DNA of 64,000 bases from Lachnospiraceae bacterium (lineage in GTDB: Bacteria > Bacillota > Clostridia > Lachnospirales > Lachnospiraceae). Position numbers and translations under genes: made by a program. Under the pieces are notes generated by a model. The model had not been told where the DNA came from. It made no database searches and saw only the letters and a program-made list of their open reading frames with translations. Shown here one piece after another: positions 52,910 through 61,968 of this stretch (position 1 is its first letter; the number at the start of each line of letters is the position of its first letter). Location: assembly GCA_024694625.1 (NCBI GenBank), contig JAILJP010000032.1:16717-80716 (forward strand), written 5' to 3'.

Positions 52910-54850
52910 TTAGGCAAGAAATCCGTAAGCACGGTTTACTGCGTCTAAGGAAGCTTCCATAATTCTTCCCGGACGGGCAGCGTCACCCACAACGACTACT
53001 TCATCAAAGGCTTCTTTTAAAGGTGCAAGTAGAGAGTTTTCGGATTTTACACCGATAGCAAGGATGACATTATCCGCATCGATGTGAGATGTGGTCTGAT
53101 CCTTTGTGCTTTCTACGTTTACGCCGGTAGCGTCAATGGAAAGTACCTTTTGTCCGGTGCAGATAGTTTCGTCAAATTTTGCAACACGAATCTGATAATC
53201 TACAAGAACAGAGCGATATAATCCGCGACCGATTTCATCCATCATTTCGATTAAGGAAACTTTACGTCCGTCATAAGCTAGTGTTTCTGCAACTTCCATA
53301 CCGGTATTTCCACCACCGATAACAGCGACAGAGCCTTCTTTTACGGTTTTTGCACCGGATAAGAATTCTTCTGCTGTAATTACATTGTCTCCGTTTACAC
53401 CATCAAAGGCAGGAACAATAGGAGTACCACCAGTAGTTAAAAATACACCTACAGGGTTAATGGATTTTACAGTGTCTACATCAGCTTCGCAGTTCAGACG
53501 AACTTCAATGCCGGCTGCTTTTACACGGGCAATAAGGCTGTCTTTGTAAGCACCTAATTTATCCTTTAATACAGGCTTGTCAGCAAGATTTAACTGACCA
53601 CCCAATACGTCACATTTTTCAAAAATAACGGGAGCAAATCCGCGGGATTTTAATGTAAGCGCTGCTTCCATTCCGGCAGGGCCACCACCGATAACAGCTA
53701 CAGGTCTGTTGTCACCGTTTTTCTCATACCGGGAAAACTCAACTTCACGACCGCAACGAGGGTTTACAGTACATTTAATATGTCCAAGCTGTCCGATGGA
53801 ACCGAAGCAGTTTAAGCAACCGATACAACGGTTTACTTCATCTGCACGACCTTCTTTTGTTTTTTTCATAAATTCAGGATCGGCTAAAGATGCACGGGCA
53901 AGTCCGATATAATCGCAGATGCCTTCTTCCAAAAGTGCCTCAGCAACGGAAGGATCCTTGATGTTGTTTACGGCAATAACAGGAATGCTAACTGCTTCTT
54001 TAATGGCTTTAGCCAAATGCTTTTTCCATCCCTGAGGATAGGATGAAGGCTCTACAATAGTTGTAGATGATTCATAAATACCACTGGAAACATTGATGAC
54101 GTCGATTCCACATTCTTCCAATGCTTTCGCAATAGGAACAGTCTGTTCTAAGGTCAGTCCGCCCTCTACAAATTCGTCTGCACTGATACGAACGGAAATA
54201 GGGAAATCTTTGCCGCAGGTAGCACGAATGCCGGCAATGATTTCTCCCATAATGGTAAATCTCTTCTCAAAGGATCCACCGTATTTATCTTCTCTGACAT
54301 TGGTGTAAGGTGATAAGAATTCATCCAAAAGATATCCGTGAGCAGCATGAAGTTCCACACCGTCGATGCCTGCAGCCTTGGCAATGTTGGCACCTTTAAC
54401 AAATGCTTTTATCAAATCTTCCACTTCTTCTGTTTCCAAAGCACGAGGCTCTTCCTGAGTTACTTTACAGGTGATGGCAGAAGGAGCAACAATCTGACGA
54501 CCTTCAATCATTGCGGATTTGTTTTCACGTCCGGGATGATGAAGCTGAACGAAAATCTTTGTGCCATAGCGGTGTACACGGTCTGCAAGACGCTCTAATC
54601 CCGGAATGAGCTTGGGATCGTTGGCACCTAGCTGGCAGAGCATTCCGGTTCCGTACATGGGTTCAACACGAGTGATTTCTGTGATGATTAAGCCAATACC
54701 ACCTTTTGCTCTTTCTTCATAGTAACGGATAATGTGTTCGTTTGCCTGTCCGTCGGGCTCAGCAAGACCAACGCCCATAGCAGGCATTACGGAACGGTTT
54801 TTGATAGTCAGTCTTCCAATCTGACCTTCTTCGAATAATTTGTTGGACAT
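52910..54850 (-). CDS. Old Yellow Enzyme-type NADH:flavin oxidoreductase (enoate/2,4-dienoyl-CoA reductase class)
   Basis: A 646 aa multidomain reductase. Residues 1 to about 360 form an FMN TIM barrel (MPAMGVGLAEPDGQANEH, VELHAAHGYLLDEFLSPYTNVREDKYGGS). The cysteine cluster CIGCLNCF ... CTVNP near 335-360 binds 4Fe-4S. The rest is an FAD/NAD(P)-binding region (VIGGGPAGMEAALTL, VIGGGNTGMEVAETL). The architecture is that of DadH-type reductases, enoate reductases and BaiCD/BaiH, which reduce activated C=C bonds. Start ATG 54850 has an AAGGGAGG site. It lies 100 bases after a MarR gene on the same strand. Substrate unknown; unsaturated acids or enones are the usual class. Confidence 0.9.
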   Translation of the reverse strand: MSNKLFEEGQIGRLTIKNRSVMPAMGVGLAEPDGQANEHIIRYYEERAKGGIGLIITEITRVEPMYGTGMLCQLGANDPKLIPGLERLADRVHRYGTKIFVQLHHPGRENKSAMIEGRQIVAPSAITCKVTQEEPRALETEEVEDLIKAFVKGANIAKAAGIDGVELHAAHGYLLDEFLSPYTNVREDKYGGSFEKRFTIMGEIIAGIRATCGKDFPISVRISADEFVEGGLTLEQTVPIAKALEECGIDVINVSSGIYESSTTIVEPSSYPQGWKKHLAKAIKEAVSIPVIAVNNIKDPSVAEALLEEGICDYIGLARASLADPEFMKKTKEGRADEVNRCIGCLNCFGSIGQLGHIKCTVNPRCGREVEFSRYEKNGDNRPVAVIGGGPAGMEAALTLKSRGFAPVIFEKCDVLGGQLNLADKPVLKDKLGAYKDSLIARVKAAGIEVRLNCEADVDTVKSINPVGVFLTTGGTPIVPAFDGVNGDNVITAEEFLSGAKTVKEGSVAVIGGGNTGMEVAETLAYDGRKVSLIEMMDEIGRGLYRSVLVDYQIRVAKFDETICTGQKVLSIDATGVNVESTKDQTTSHIDADNVILAIGVKSENSLLAPLKEAFDEVVVVGDAARPGRIMEASLDAVNRAYGFLA

Positions 54851-54949
54851 GATAATCCTCCCTTTCATACATTTGGATATTACCCCGGTTTATCCAGGTC
54901 TCCTCTTATTACTTGCAACAGAAAAACGTATGAAGGGTGGAATAAGTGA

Positions 54950-55441
54950 TTACGTTGTAGACCGGTTTATGCTTTTTACATAAACATTGTCTGAAAGTGA
55001 TGATTTTAAAGCTTCTGCCAAGTGTGCACGGTAATCTGCAGGAATGCGGTTTAGCGCCTCAAACATTGGTGAAAAGTGACAGCGAAGTATTTGCTCGGAA
55101 TATGCCATATAGAGCTTTTTCCCCTTGTCATTTACTTCAATCTGTATTTCTTTTTTGCTTCCGGGTCGTAATGATTTGGTGACCAGTCCTTTTGCTTCCA
55201 GACGATTGACAATCTTTGTAAAATTAGATTTTGTAATACCTAATCTGGAAGCGATTGTGGACATGTTATCATGTAATTCTTCGTTTTCCAAAAGGTATTC
55301 CAAAACCTGAATTTGTGCATAGGAATATTGCACATCCTCAAATTCCAGCTTCTCAAGTTTATATACCCCAGCATAAATATTACAGTACTTGATCAGCGCT
55401 TCAACGAGTTCTCTGTTGTCTCCCATCCATTTAAGCTTCAT
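54950..55441 (-). CDS. MarR-family transcriptional regulator
   Basis: A 163 aa winged-helix regulator, started at ATG 55441 behind AAAAGGAGA. Dimerisation helices flank the DNA-binding domain; the recognition region MSTIASRLGITKSNFTKIVNRLEAKGLVTKS and the wing (RPGSKKEIQIEVNDKGKKL) fit the family. MarR proteins usually repress and respond to small phenolic or toxic compounds. A perfect 15-base palindrome lies in the divergent promoter region toward the hydrolase gene, a likely binding site, and the reductase gene follows on the same strand, so it may govern both. Confidence 0.9.
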   Translation of the reverse strand: MKLKWMGDNRELVEALIKYCNIYAGVYKLEKLEFEDVQYSYAQIQVLEYLLENEELHDNMSTIASRLGITKSNFTKIVNRLEAKGLVTKSLRPGSKKEIQIEVNDKGKKLYMAYSEQILRCHFSPMFEALNRIPADYRAHLAEALKSSLSDNVYVKSINRSTT

Positions 55442-55476
55442 GTCAAAATCTCCTTTTTCTTTTCCTATATCCATAT

Positions 55477-55549
55477 ACTATAGCTTCAAAAAGAGTATCT
55501 TGCAATTAGCTTTATTCATAGTATAATATATTTAGTTTCCAATGGAAAC
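55477..55549. promoter_or_regulatory. Divergent promoters sharing one palindromic -35, with MarR-type operator
   Basis: The palindromic hexamer TTGCAA at 55500-55505 serves as -35 on both strands. Rightward: 16-base spacer and TATAAT at 55522-55527. Leftward: 17-base spacer and TATAGT (55482-55477). GTTTCCAATGGAAAC at 55535-55549 is a perfect 7-1-7 palindrome at the rightward transcription start, a strong candidate operator for the neighbouring MarR protein. Confidence 0.78.
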
Positions 55550-55586
55550 AAAAATTTAATATTTTTATTTGTAAAGGGGGACTTAT

Positions 55587-57623
55587 ATGAACACAAATAA
55601 AAAAACTCTCAGAGTGCTATGTCTGGCACTCGTCCTGATCTTACTGGGAAGTGCCATTGCGGGGTTAATTAATAGCAGCTTCACCGGTGTTAAGGTCAGT
55701 CGTATTTCATTTGAAACGGCAAATGGAGAGCTTAGCGGGCTTCTCTATATGCCAAAGGATGCTTCGGAATCCAATCCGAAACCTACCATCATTGTTACTC
55801 ACGGTTATTTGAATTCGGCAGAAATGCAGGATGCCAACGCCATTGAACTTTCCAGAAGGGGATTTGTGGTTTTGGCATTGGATCAGTACGACCATGGTCA
55901 CTCTGCTCTGAATGCCGAAAACTACATGTCTGATGACTTCCTTGGAATGTGGATGCCGTTTTGGGTAAACTCCATGAACGATGCTGTAACTTATATGTAT
56001 GAACAGCCTTATGTACTAAAGGATGAAAATGGAAATGGCGTTATCGGAGTGACCGGTCATTCCATGGGAGGATTTTCATCTACTATGGCACTTGCCATGG
56101 ATGAGATGCAGTATGCAGAAACCGGCGTAAGAAAAATTATGGCTGGATTGACGGAAGGATCTGATTTTTCCTATACATCCTTTGCCCAGGTGGATGTGGC
56201 TACAGCCGATGCATTAGGTGGCGGAAGAGTTATGGGAAAAGTAGCCGCGCAGTATGATGAGTTCTTTTTCAATGATCCATCCGAAACAGTGAATACCGTT
56301 CGCCATAAAGATTATGTTTCCACAGATGAAGCCAAAACATGGCTGGAGCAGAGCGCGCCGGAAGCAAATACATGGTACGACACGGCAGACGGCGGCAAAC
56401 GAATCATCTATCAGCCCGCACAAACACATCCATGGAATCATTTTTCGGCTGAGACTACAGGTTATGCTATTTCATTTTATATGACAGCATTTGCAGATTA
56501 TGTAGATATGCTAAACGATATTGAACCATCATCTCAGGTGTGGCAGTTGAAGGAATTCTTTGAACTGATTGCTTTGATTGGATTTGTATTGTTATTTGTA
56601 CCGGTTGTAACACTGATTACAAAGCTTCCATTCTTCAAAGAAGCAGTTACGGAAAAGATTCCTGTTCGTGTATCGCAGACTTCAGGAGCAGGAAAAGTGG
56701 TAGGAATTGTTGCTTTAGTAATTGTGGCTCTTTTACCTGCGATTTTCTATACACCCTTGGTGGATGGAGGAGCAGGTTCAACGGTAGTAAACGTTTTGAC
56801 TTGCCTTGCTGTAGCCGGAGCTGTTGTGGGAGCGGTTTGCTGTTTTGTATCTGCAAAAGCAGGAAACAAAGCTGCCCGAAACGGAAGCCTTCTGGCAATT
56901 CTTTCCGGTGTGTGCCTGGCGCTTACCTCTCATTTTGCTATGTATGAAAACATTACATTCTGGAGTGCGCCGGCTGTCAGTGATATCGCTTACTGGACCA
57001 TAAATGCAGCTCTGATTTCTTTTCTTGCTACTTCTTTGATTTTTGTGATTTCAAAAGCAAAAGAGGGAGTAAAGCTTTCAGACTATGGTGTGGTATGCTC
57101 AGCAAAAACCATACTTGCCGGTCTTTGCACCGCTATTGTTGCAGTGGCAGCAGGATATCTGGTACTGGCACTTATGGATGTGCTGTTTAAAGCAGACTTT
57201 AGAATCTGGACCTTTGCGTTTAAAACCTGGGATGTAAATATTTTGCCGGCAGTATTAAAATATTTACCTACCTTCCTTTTGTTTTACATCGTATCCACAG
57301 TATCTATTACGGTAAACACCAATACAGAGGGTACAAAAGGGGTGAAAGGTTATTTCCTTGCTATGTTTTTAAATGCCGGTGGTATTTTAATCTGGCTCAT
57401 TCGTCAGTATGGAACTCTTTTTGCAACCGGGGTAGCTGCTCACCCTGAGTCAGCTTTGTCCGGAATTGTACTTGTTGCTATGGTGCCTACTTTAGCAGTT
57501 GCAGCCATTCTATCCAGAGCTTTGTATAAGAGAATGGGAAATATTTGGACACCTGCATTTTTAAATGCAATTCTAATGACCATTATGACATTGGCGAATA
57601 CCACTGTGTTCCTAAAAGTGTAA
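55587..57623 (+). CDS. Membrane-embedded alpha/beta hydrolase
   Basis: A 678 aa fusion. An N-terminal membrane helix (about 8-30) is followed by an extracytoplasmic alpha/beta hydrolase domain (about 40-310) with VTHGYLNS (oxyanion region), DQYDHGHS, the nucleophile elbow GHSMGG, and a late His in THPWNHF. Residues about 330-675 contain around nine or ten membrane helices with no transporter motif that I recognise. The combination suggests an esterase or lipase acting at the outer face of the membrane, possibly coupled to transport. AAAGGGGGA site; promoter carries the MarR-type operator, so induction by a ligand is likely. Substrate unknown. Confidence 0.75.
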   Translation: MNTNKKTLRVLCLALVLILLGSAIAGLINSSFTGVKVSRISFETANGELSGLLYMPKDASESNPKPTIIVTHGYLNSAEMQDANAIELSRRGFVVLALDQYDHGHSALNAENYMSDDFLGMWMPFWVNSMNDAVTYMYEQPYVLKDENGNGVIGVTGHSMGGFSSTMALAMDEMQYAETGVRKIMAGLTEGSDFSYTSFAQVDVATADALGGGRVMGKVAAQYDEFFFNDPSETVNTVRHKDYVSTDEAKTWLEQSAPEANTWYDTADGGKRIIYQPAQTHPWNHFSAETTGYAISFYMTAFADYVDMLNDIEPSSQVWQLKEFFELIALIGFVLLFVPVVTLITKLPFFKEAVTEKIPVRVSQTSGAGKVVGIVALVIVALLPAIFYTPLVDGGAGSTVVNVLTCLAVAGAVVGAVCCFVSAKAGNKAARNGSLLAILSGVCLALTSHFAMYENITFWSAPAVSDIAYWTINAALISFLATSLIFVISKAKEGVKLSDYGVVCSAKTILAGLCTAIVAVAAGYLVLALMDVLFKADFRIWTFAFKTWDVNILPAVLKYLPTFLLFYIVSTVSITVNTNTEGTKGVKGYFLAMFLNAGGILIWLIRQYGTLFATGVAAHPESALSGIVLVAMVPTLAVAAILSRALYKRMGNIWTPAFLNAILMTIMTLANTTVFLKV

Positions 57624-57721
57624 ATATTGAATAAAAGATCAAAGTGGCTTTTTATGGATTTTTGCTTGAAAATTTGATACAATGCCCTCTGTGTGAATGA
57701 AAATGAAATACGGAGGATGAC

Positions 57722-58189
57722 ATGTTACAGTATATTATTTGTTTCTTTATATCTATGGTGCCCTTAATCGAGCTTCGTGTTGCGGTTCCTTACGGACTGG
57801 CTATGGGATTGGACCCTATGATTGTTTATCCCGTTTGTATCGTGGGAAATATGCTTCCCGTACCCATTATTTTCTTCTTTGCAAGAAAGGTTTTGGAATG
57901 GGGAAAAGATAAGCCTGTGATTGGAGGATTTTTCACCTTCTGTTTGGAAAAAGGACATAAGGGTGGAGAAAAACTTCAGGAAAAAACAGGCCAGGGTTTA
58001 TATGTAGCACTTTTCCTTTTTGTAGGAATTCCCGTTCCGGGAACCGGAGCCTGGACCGGAACATTGGCTGCATCACTTTTGGATATGGATTTTAAAAAGA
58101 GTGTTCTTGCCATTGTGTGCGGTGTAGTATTGGCCGGAATTATTATGGGCGCCGGAGCTGCCGGATTATTGGCACTGTTCGGACTATAG
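57722..58189 (+). CDS. Small multidrug export (Sm_multidrug_ex/COG2426-type) membrane protein
   Basis: A 155 aa membrane protein with about four helices. It matches the small putative multi-drug export family: PLIELRVAVPYGLAMG near the start and ALFLFVGIPVPGTGAWTGTLAASLL in the middle. Function is known only by family name; transport has not been proven for most members. It begins 98 bases after the hydrolase gene with its own CGGAGGA site and ends before a terminator, so it may share the hydrolase transcript or have its own promoter. Confidence 0.85.
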   Translation: MLQYIICFFISMVPLIELRVAVPYGLAMGLDPMIVYPVCIVGNMLPVPIIFFFARKVLEWGKDKPVIGGFFTFCLEKGHKGGEKLQEKTGQGLYVALFLFVGIPVPGTGAWTGTLAASLLDMDFKKSVLAIVCGVVLAGIIMGAGAAGLLALFGL

Positions 58190-58210
58190 GATATAGAATT
58201 AATTACGTGA

Positions 58211-58267
58211 AAAAATCCCTCGGGAGTCAGGTGGGAATCAACCATCTGATACCTGAGGGATTTTATT
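58211..58267 (+). terminator. Terminator between convergent genes
   Basis: AAAAATCCCTC plus TCAGGT on the left pairs with ACCTGAGGGATTTT on the right around an internal loop, followed by ATTG-T. Confidence 0.8.
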
Positions 58268-58325
58268 GTTTCTAAAATACGAGATGAAATGATTGGTGTA
58301 TATTCAGTTCATCTATCCAAAGAAG

Positions 58326-59237
58326 TTAAATGTTTAGTTTTCCGACAAACTCCTTTACAAGCTTGTCGTAGCCTGCTTTATCCGACATACAGGACCAGGC
58401 ATGGTCTGCGCCGGGGAAAAAGTGAATTTCCTTGTAGCAGTTTTGGGCATGTTTGTAATTGATTTCGGAATGCTTTTTGTCGATGAAGGTATCGGCGTCT
58501 CCATGAATAAATAAAATGGGTGTGGTGTTGTCTTTTAGTGCCATGCAAGGTTTCACATCGGAAAAATAAAATCCGTGAACAATTTTGCACCAAACGGATG
58601 CCAAAGATGCAAAAAACTTCGGCAGATGCATTTGGTCACCGATTAATTCAGTGAGTAACATCTGCAGATCTGCGTATCCGCAATCGGCTATACAGAACTT
58701 AAAATCCTGGGTTAATCCAAGGGCAGAAAGACTAATGGCGCAACCTAAACTCTCTCCGTGGATGCCGATTTTTATATGAGAACCAAACCGTTTTTGAAGG
58801 GCATTTTTTACTTCGATTAAGTCTTTTTTTTCCCAATATCCCATGGTGGTAAAGCAACGTTTGTTGGCACCGTGATGGCGATCGTCATAAATATAAATGT
58901 TGTAACCTAAGTCATAGAAGGTTGGAATATATCGGAAACTTCCGTAGCGGTTGGATGTATAACCGTGGGTGATAATACAAAATTTGTCCGGATCAGCATG
59001 TTCTCCTCTGTTGTAAATCAAAGTTCCGTGAAGAAGATAACCGTCGAAGGATGTGACATCCCATTCTTCTTTTTCGTAGGAATCCCAGTCTCCCCAGTTG
59101 TCATGTTCTTTTTCCAGTTTTGCACCGTCTTCCATGGAGCGCACCTTAGGTGTCAAAACATAGTACATACAAAAATAGGAAATGCCTAAAACGGCGATGA
59201 GTAAGATCAATAGAATGATTAGTATAACTTTTAGCAT
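58326..59237 (-). CDS. Membrane-anchored alpha/beta hydrolase
   Basis: A 303 aa protein with an N-terminal membrane helix (about 3-25) and an extracytoplasmic alpha/beta hydrolase domain: ITHGYTSNRYG, DDRHHGAN, the nucleophile elbow HGESLGC, and the Asp/His in HGDADTFID and FPGADHAW. It resembles the family of clostridial YqkD/BEM46-like serine hydrolases. GGGGGAAAT ribosome site. It is monocistronic, with unrelated neighbours. Activity class (esterase or peptidase) is not predictable. Confidence 0.85.
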   Translation of the reverse strand: MLKVILIILLILLIAVLGISYFCMYYVLTPKVRSMEDGAKLEKEHDNWGDWDSYEKEEWDVTSFDGYLLHGTLIYNRGEHADPDKFCIITHGYTSNRYGSFRYIPTFYDLGYNIYIYDDRHHGANKRCFTTMGYWEKKDLIEVKNALQKRFGSHIKIGIHGESLGCAISLSALGLTQDFKFCIADCGYADLQMLLTELIGDQMHLPKFFASLASVWCKIVHGFYFSDVKPCMALKDNTTPILFIHGDADTFIDKKHSEINYKHAQNCYKEIHFFPGADHAWSCMSDKAGYDKLVKEFVGKLNI

Positions 59238-59365
59238 GATATTTCCCCCTTTAAATCCTTACTACCAATGATTATTGTAACACTGACAAAATAGGAATCA
59301 ATGCTTAATTCAAGAGAAAATGTGGTATAATTTCAAGTCGAAAAATAAGTAGGAAACAATTTGAA

Positions 59366-61147
59366 ATGAAAAGTCGTAACAAAGAAGACAGTTTAATAAA
59401 GTTTTTTCACGCAATTCCCGATCTTTTGATTTATCAGGTGATTACCAAGGGATTGCTGTTTGTGCTGGTGTATTTATTGAAGCAGGCAGCACTATGGTAT
59501 CTCTATCGAATGGGAAGAAGCGCCATTACCAGTGGGGATCTGCCCTATATTTTGCGTACTCCTCAGGGATGGGTGGTTTTAGTCATTGGACTATTGGCTC
59601 TTTTGATTTATACGGTGTTTGATATTAACGCTATGTTTTTGCTAAGCGATAATGTGTTACATCAGAGAAAGAAACCCTGGTGGTCCATATTAAAGGAAGC
59701 CTTTGTATCCCTTCGTTATTTCACCCATCCTCAGGGATTTTTTGTCACCCTTTATATGGGACTTTTGGGACCATTGATAGGAACGGCAGCAGGGATTTCT
59801 TTTATGGTGGGATTTTCTGCACCAAACTTTATATTGAATTATATTTCAGATAATCTTTGGCTTCGTGTGCTGGTATTTTTGGGTGTGATTCTCTATTTGT
59901 TTGTTATGGGGATTTATATTTTTACTATTTTAAATGTTATCTTCAAGCGGCAAAAAATCAATGTGGGAATGAAATCCTCCCGTTATCAGGTGACGGCACA
60001 CTGGAAAGAATTTTTGTCGTCTATGGTGGGATTTTTTCTTCGGGCCGGAGGAATTTTTCTTTTGGTGGAAGTGGGAACCTATTTTTTTCCTATGGCGCTA
60101 CTTTCTCTTTTGCCCCTGCCGCAGTTTTGGGCAAGAGCATTGCAAATCTTTTTCACAGCCGCCTTTTTGCTGGGGAACTACCTTTATGTGCTACTCTTTT
60201 GCCCATTTTTAGCAATGAAGATTACGGTGCTGTATGAGTATTATGAAAACCTTCAGACACCGGTAATTTTTCCGGGAAGGGAAAATGTGAAGCGAAACAG
60301 ATTGGCAGCGGCAGGATTAGCGGTTACCCTGGTAGTAATTAGTTTGTTGGGAGCCTGGAATTTCGACACCTTCTTTCCTGTGGGACATTCGGTAAGAATC
60401 GTAGCCCACAGAGCCGGAGGAAATCTTACAACAGAAAATACGGTTTCAGCCTTAAAAGAAGCGATTCGTTACGGAGCGGATGTTGCAGAGATTGATGTGC
60501 AGCGTACCGCCGACGGAGAATATATTGTATGCCACGACAAGGACTTGGAAAAGCTTACGGGAGTGGCAGGAGATCCAAAGAAACTTACTTTGGCAGAAAT
60601 CAAAGAATACCGCATTAAAAATACGGCAAGACCTTGGGAGGAAGGGGATGAAATTCCTACCTTAGAAGAGATGTTGGATGCGGCGGAAGGAAACATCGAT
60701 TTGTTTATCGAGTTAAAGGGAAAAACTGCGGATGAGCAAATGGTAAAGGATGTTTATGAAATGGTTCGGGAAAGAAATATGCTTTCCCAGTGTGTGTTCA
60801 TTTGTTTTTCTTACGGAACGGTGGAATATATTGAAGATACTTATCCGGATGTGGAGACAGGTTATCTGGTTTATTTTTCCTTTGGAAATCTGGAGGATTT
60901 AAACTGTGATGATTTGTTTGTAGAGACAGAGTGTCTTTCTGCCGGCGAGATTGACCGCATTCATGAAAACGGGAAAAAGGTTGGCGTCTGGACAGTGAAT
61001 GCCACATCGGATTTAAACCTTTGGCTTTTGAGTGACGTGGATTTTATCGTAACAGATGAGGTGCGGGGAGCATTGGCATTGAAACGCATTTTATATCACG
61101 GGGATGACAGCGAGCGAATCCTTAGCGGATTGTCCTTAAGATTCTAA
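59366..61147 (+). CDS. Membrane glycerophosphodiester phosphodiesterase
   Basis: A 593 aa protein. The first 345 residues hold about eight membrane helices (family domain found with GDPD in Firmicutes). The C-terminal 245 residues are the catalytic GDPD barrel: VRIVAHRAGGNLTTENTVSALKEAI, VAEIDVQRTADGEYIVCHD, LFIELKG and WTVNATSDLNLWL. It hydrolyses glycerophosphodiesters, or possibly teichoic or lipid headgroups, at the membrane. Start ATG 59366 with AGGAAACA; a TATAAT lies near 59325. Located beside a thioesterase gene, both lipid-related, although separated by a promoter. Confidence 0.92.
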   Translation: MKSRNKEDSLIKFFHAIPDLLIYQVITKGLLFVLVYLLKQAALWYLYRMGRSAITSGDLPYILRTPQGWVVLVIGLLALLIYTVFDINAMFLLSDNVLHQRKKPWWSILKEAFVSLRYFTHPQGFFVTLYMGLLGPLIGTAAGISFMVGFSAPNFILNYISDNLWLRVLVFLGVILYLFVMGIYIFTILNVIFKRQKINVGMKSSRYQVTAHWKEFLSSMVGFFLRAGGIFLLVEVGTYFFPMALLSLLPLPQFWARALQIFFTAAFLLGNYLYVLLFCPFLAMKITVLYEYYENLQTPVIFPGRENVKRNRLAAAGLAVTLVVISLLGAWNFDTFFPVGHSVRIVAHRAGGNLTTENTVSALKEAIRYGADVAEIDVQRTADGEYIVCHDKDLEKLTGVAGDPKKLTLAEIKEYRIKNTARPWEEGDEIPTLEEMLDAAEGNIDLFIELKGKTADEQMVKDVYEMVRERNMLSQCVFICFSYGTVEYIEDTYPDVETGYLVYFSFGNLEDLNCDDLFVETECLSAGEIDRIHENGKKVGVWTVNATSDLNLWLLSDVDFIVTDEVRGALALKRILYHGDDSERILSGLSLRF

Positions 61148-61242
61148 GAATGAACGGGCGATGAGGCTTTTTGTTTTACGTTGGAGATTTTTGTGTTAGA
61201 ATAATTGGCAACTGATTTAATGGACTACAGATAGGTGAAGCG

Positions 61243-61944
61243 ATGTATGAAATGAAAATCCGTGTCCCCTATAATGATATAGGCGTGGACGCATATATGA
61301 CAGAAACCGGAATAATAAATGAGTTTCAAAATTGTTGTACTTTTCAAAGTGAAGACATTGGCTTTGGACTGGAAAGAATGTTGGGGAATCATATGGGATG
61401 GTTTCTGATTTCCTGGCAGGTACATATTTATGAAAAGCCTTATTATGGCGAAAATGTTGTGGTGGAAACCAGGCCTTATCACCTAAAGGGACCTTTTGGA
61501 AACAGAAATTTCATTTTGAAGGATGAATTGGGAAAAGTGTTTGCAGAGGCAAATTCCATGTGGATTCTTATGAATCTTGAAAAAGAGATTCCTGTTCGTA
61601 TTTCAAAAGAAATGAAAGAAGCCTTTGGCGAGGATGAACCATTGGATATTACCTGGCCGGATCGCAAAATTGAGCTTTGGGATAATCGTAAAAAAGTATA
61701 TGAATTTGAGGTGTCTCCCATGCATGTGGATACAAACGGTCACATGAATAATACTTATTACATAGATGGAGCGATCGCCGCCCTTCCAAAAGAGTTTGTC
61801 ATTAAGGAAATGTATGTGGAATATAAGATGCAGGCAAAGTTGGGCGATAAGGTAATCGTAACGAAGGCATTCGAAGAGGGTAAAACCCAGGTCGTATTGG
61901 AAAATGAACCCGGGGATGTGTTTGCAACAGTTGTGTTTGCGTAA
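61243..61944 (+). CDS. Acyl-ACP thioesterase
   Basis: A 233 aa hot-dog-fold enzyme of the FatA/FatB bacterial family that releases free fatty acids from acyl carrier protein. Two tandem hot-dog domains: the first with NEFQNCCTFQSEDIG and the basic substrate surface, the second with EVSPMHVDTNGHMNNTYYIDGA, containing the catalytic Asp-Asn-His cluster. Start ATG 61243 with AGGTGAAG. TTTACG and TAGAAT at 61175-61202 are candidate promoter boxes. The next gene (RNA-binding) starts 24 bases after the stop, so it is probably co-transcribed. Confidence 0.92.
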   Translation: MYEMKIRVPYNDIGVDAYMTETGIINEFQNCCTFQSEDIGFGLERMLGNHMGWFLISWQVHIYEKPYYGENVVVETRPYHLKGPFGNRNFILKDELGKVFAEANSMWILMNLEKEIPVRISKEMKEAFGEDEPLDITWPDRKIELWDNRKKVYEFEVSPMHVDTNGHMNNTYYIDGAIAALPKEFVIKEMYVEYKMQAKLGDKVIVTKAFEEGKTQVVLENEPGDVFATVVFA

Positions 61945-61968
61945 GTGTACGAGAAAGGACGGATAGAC

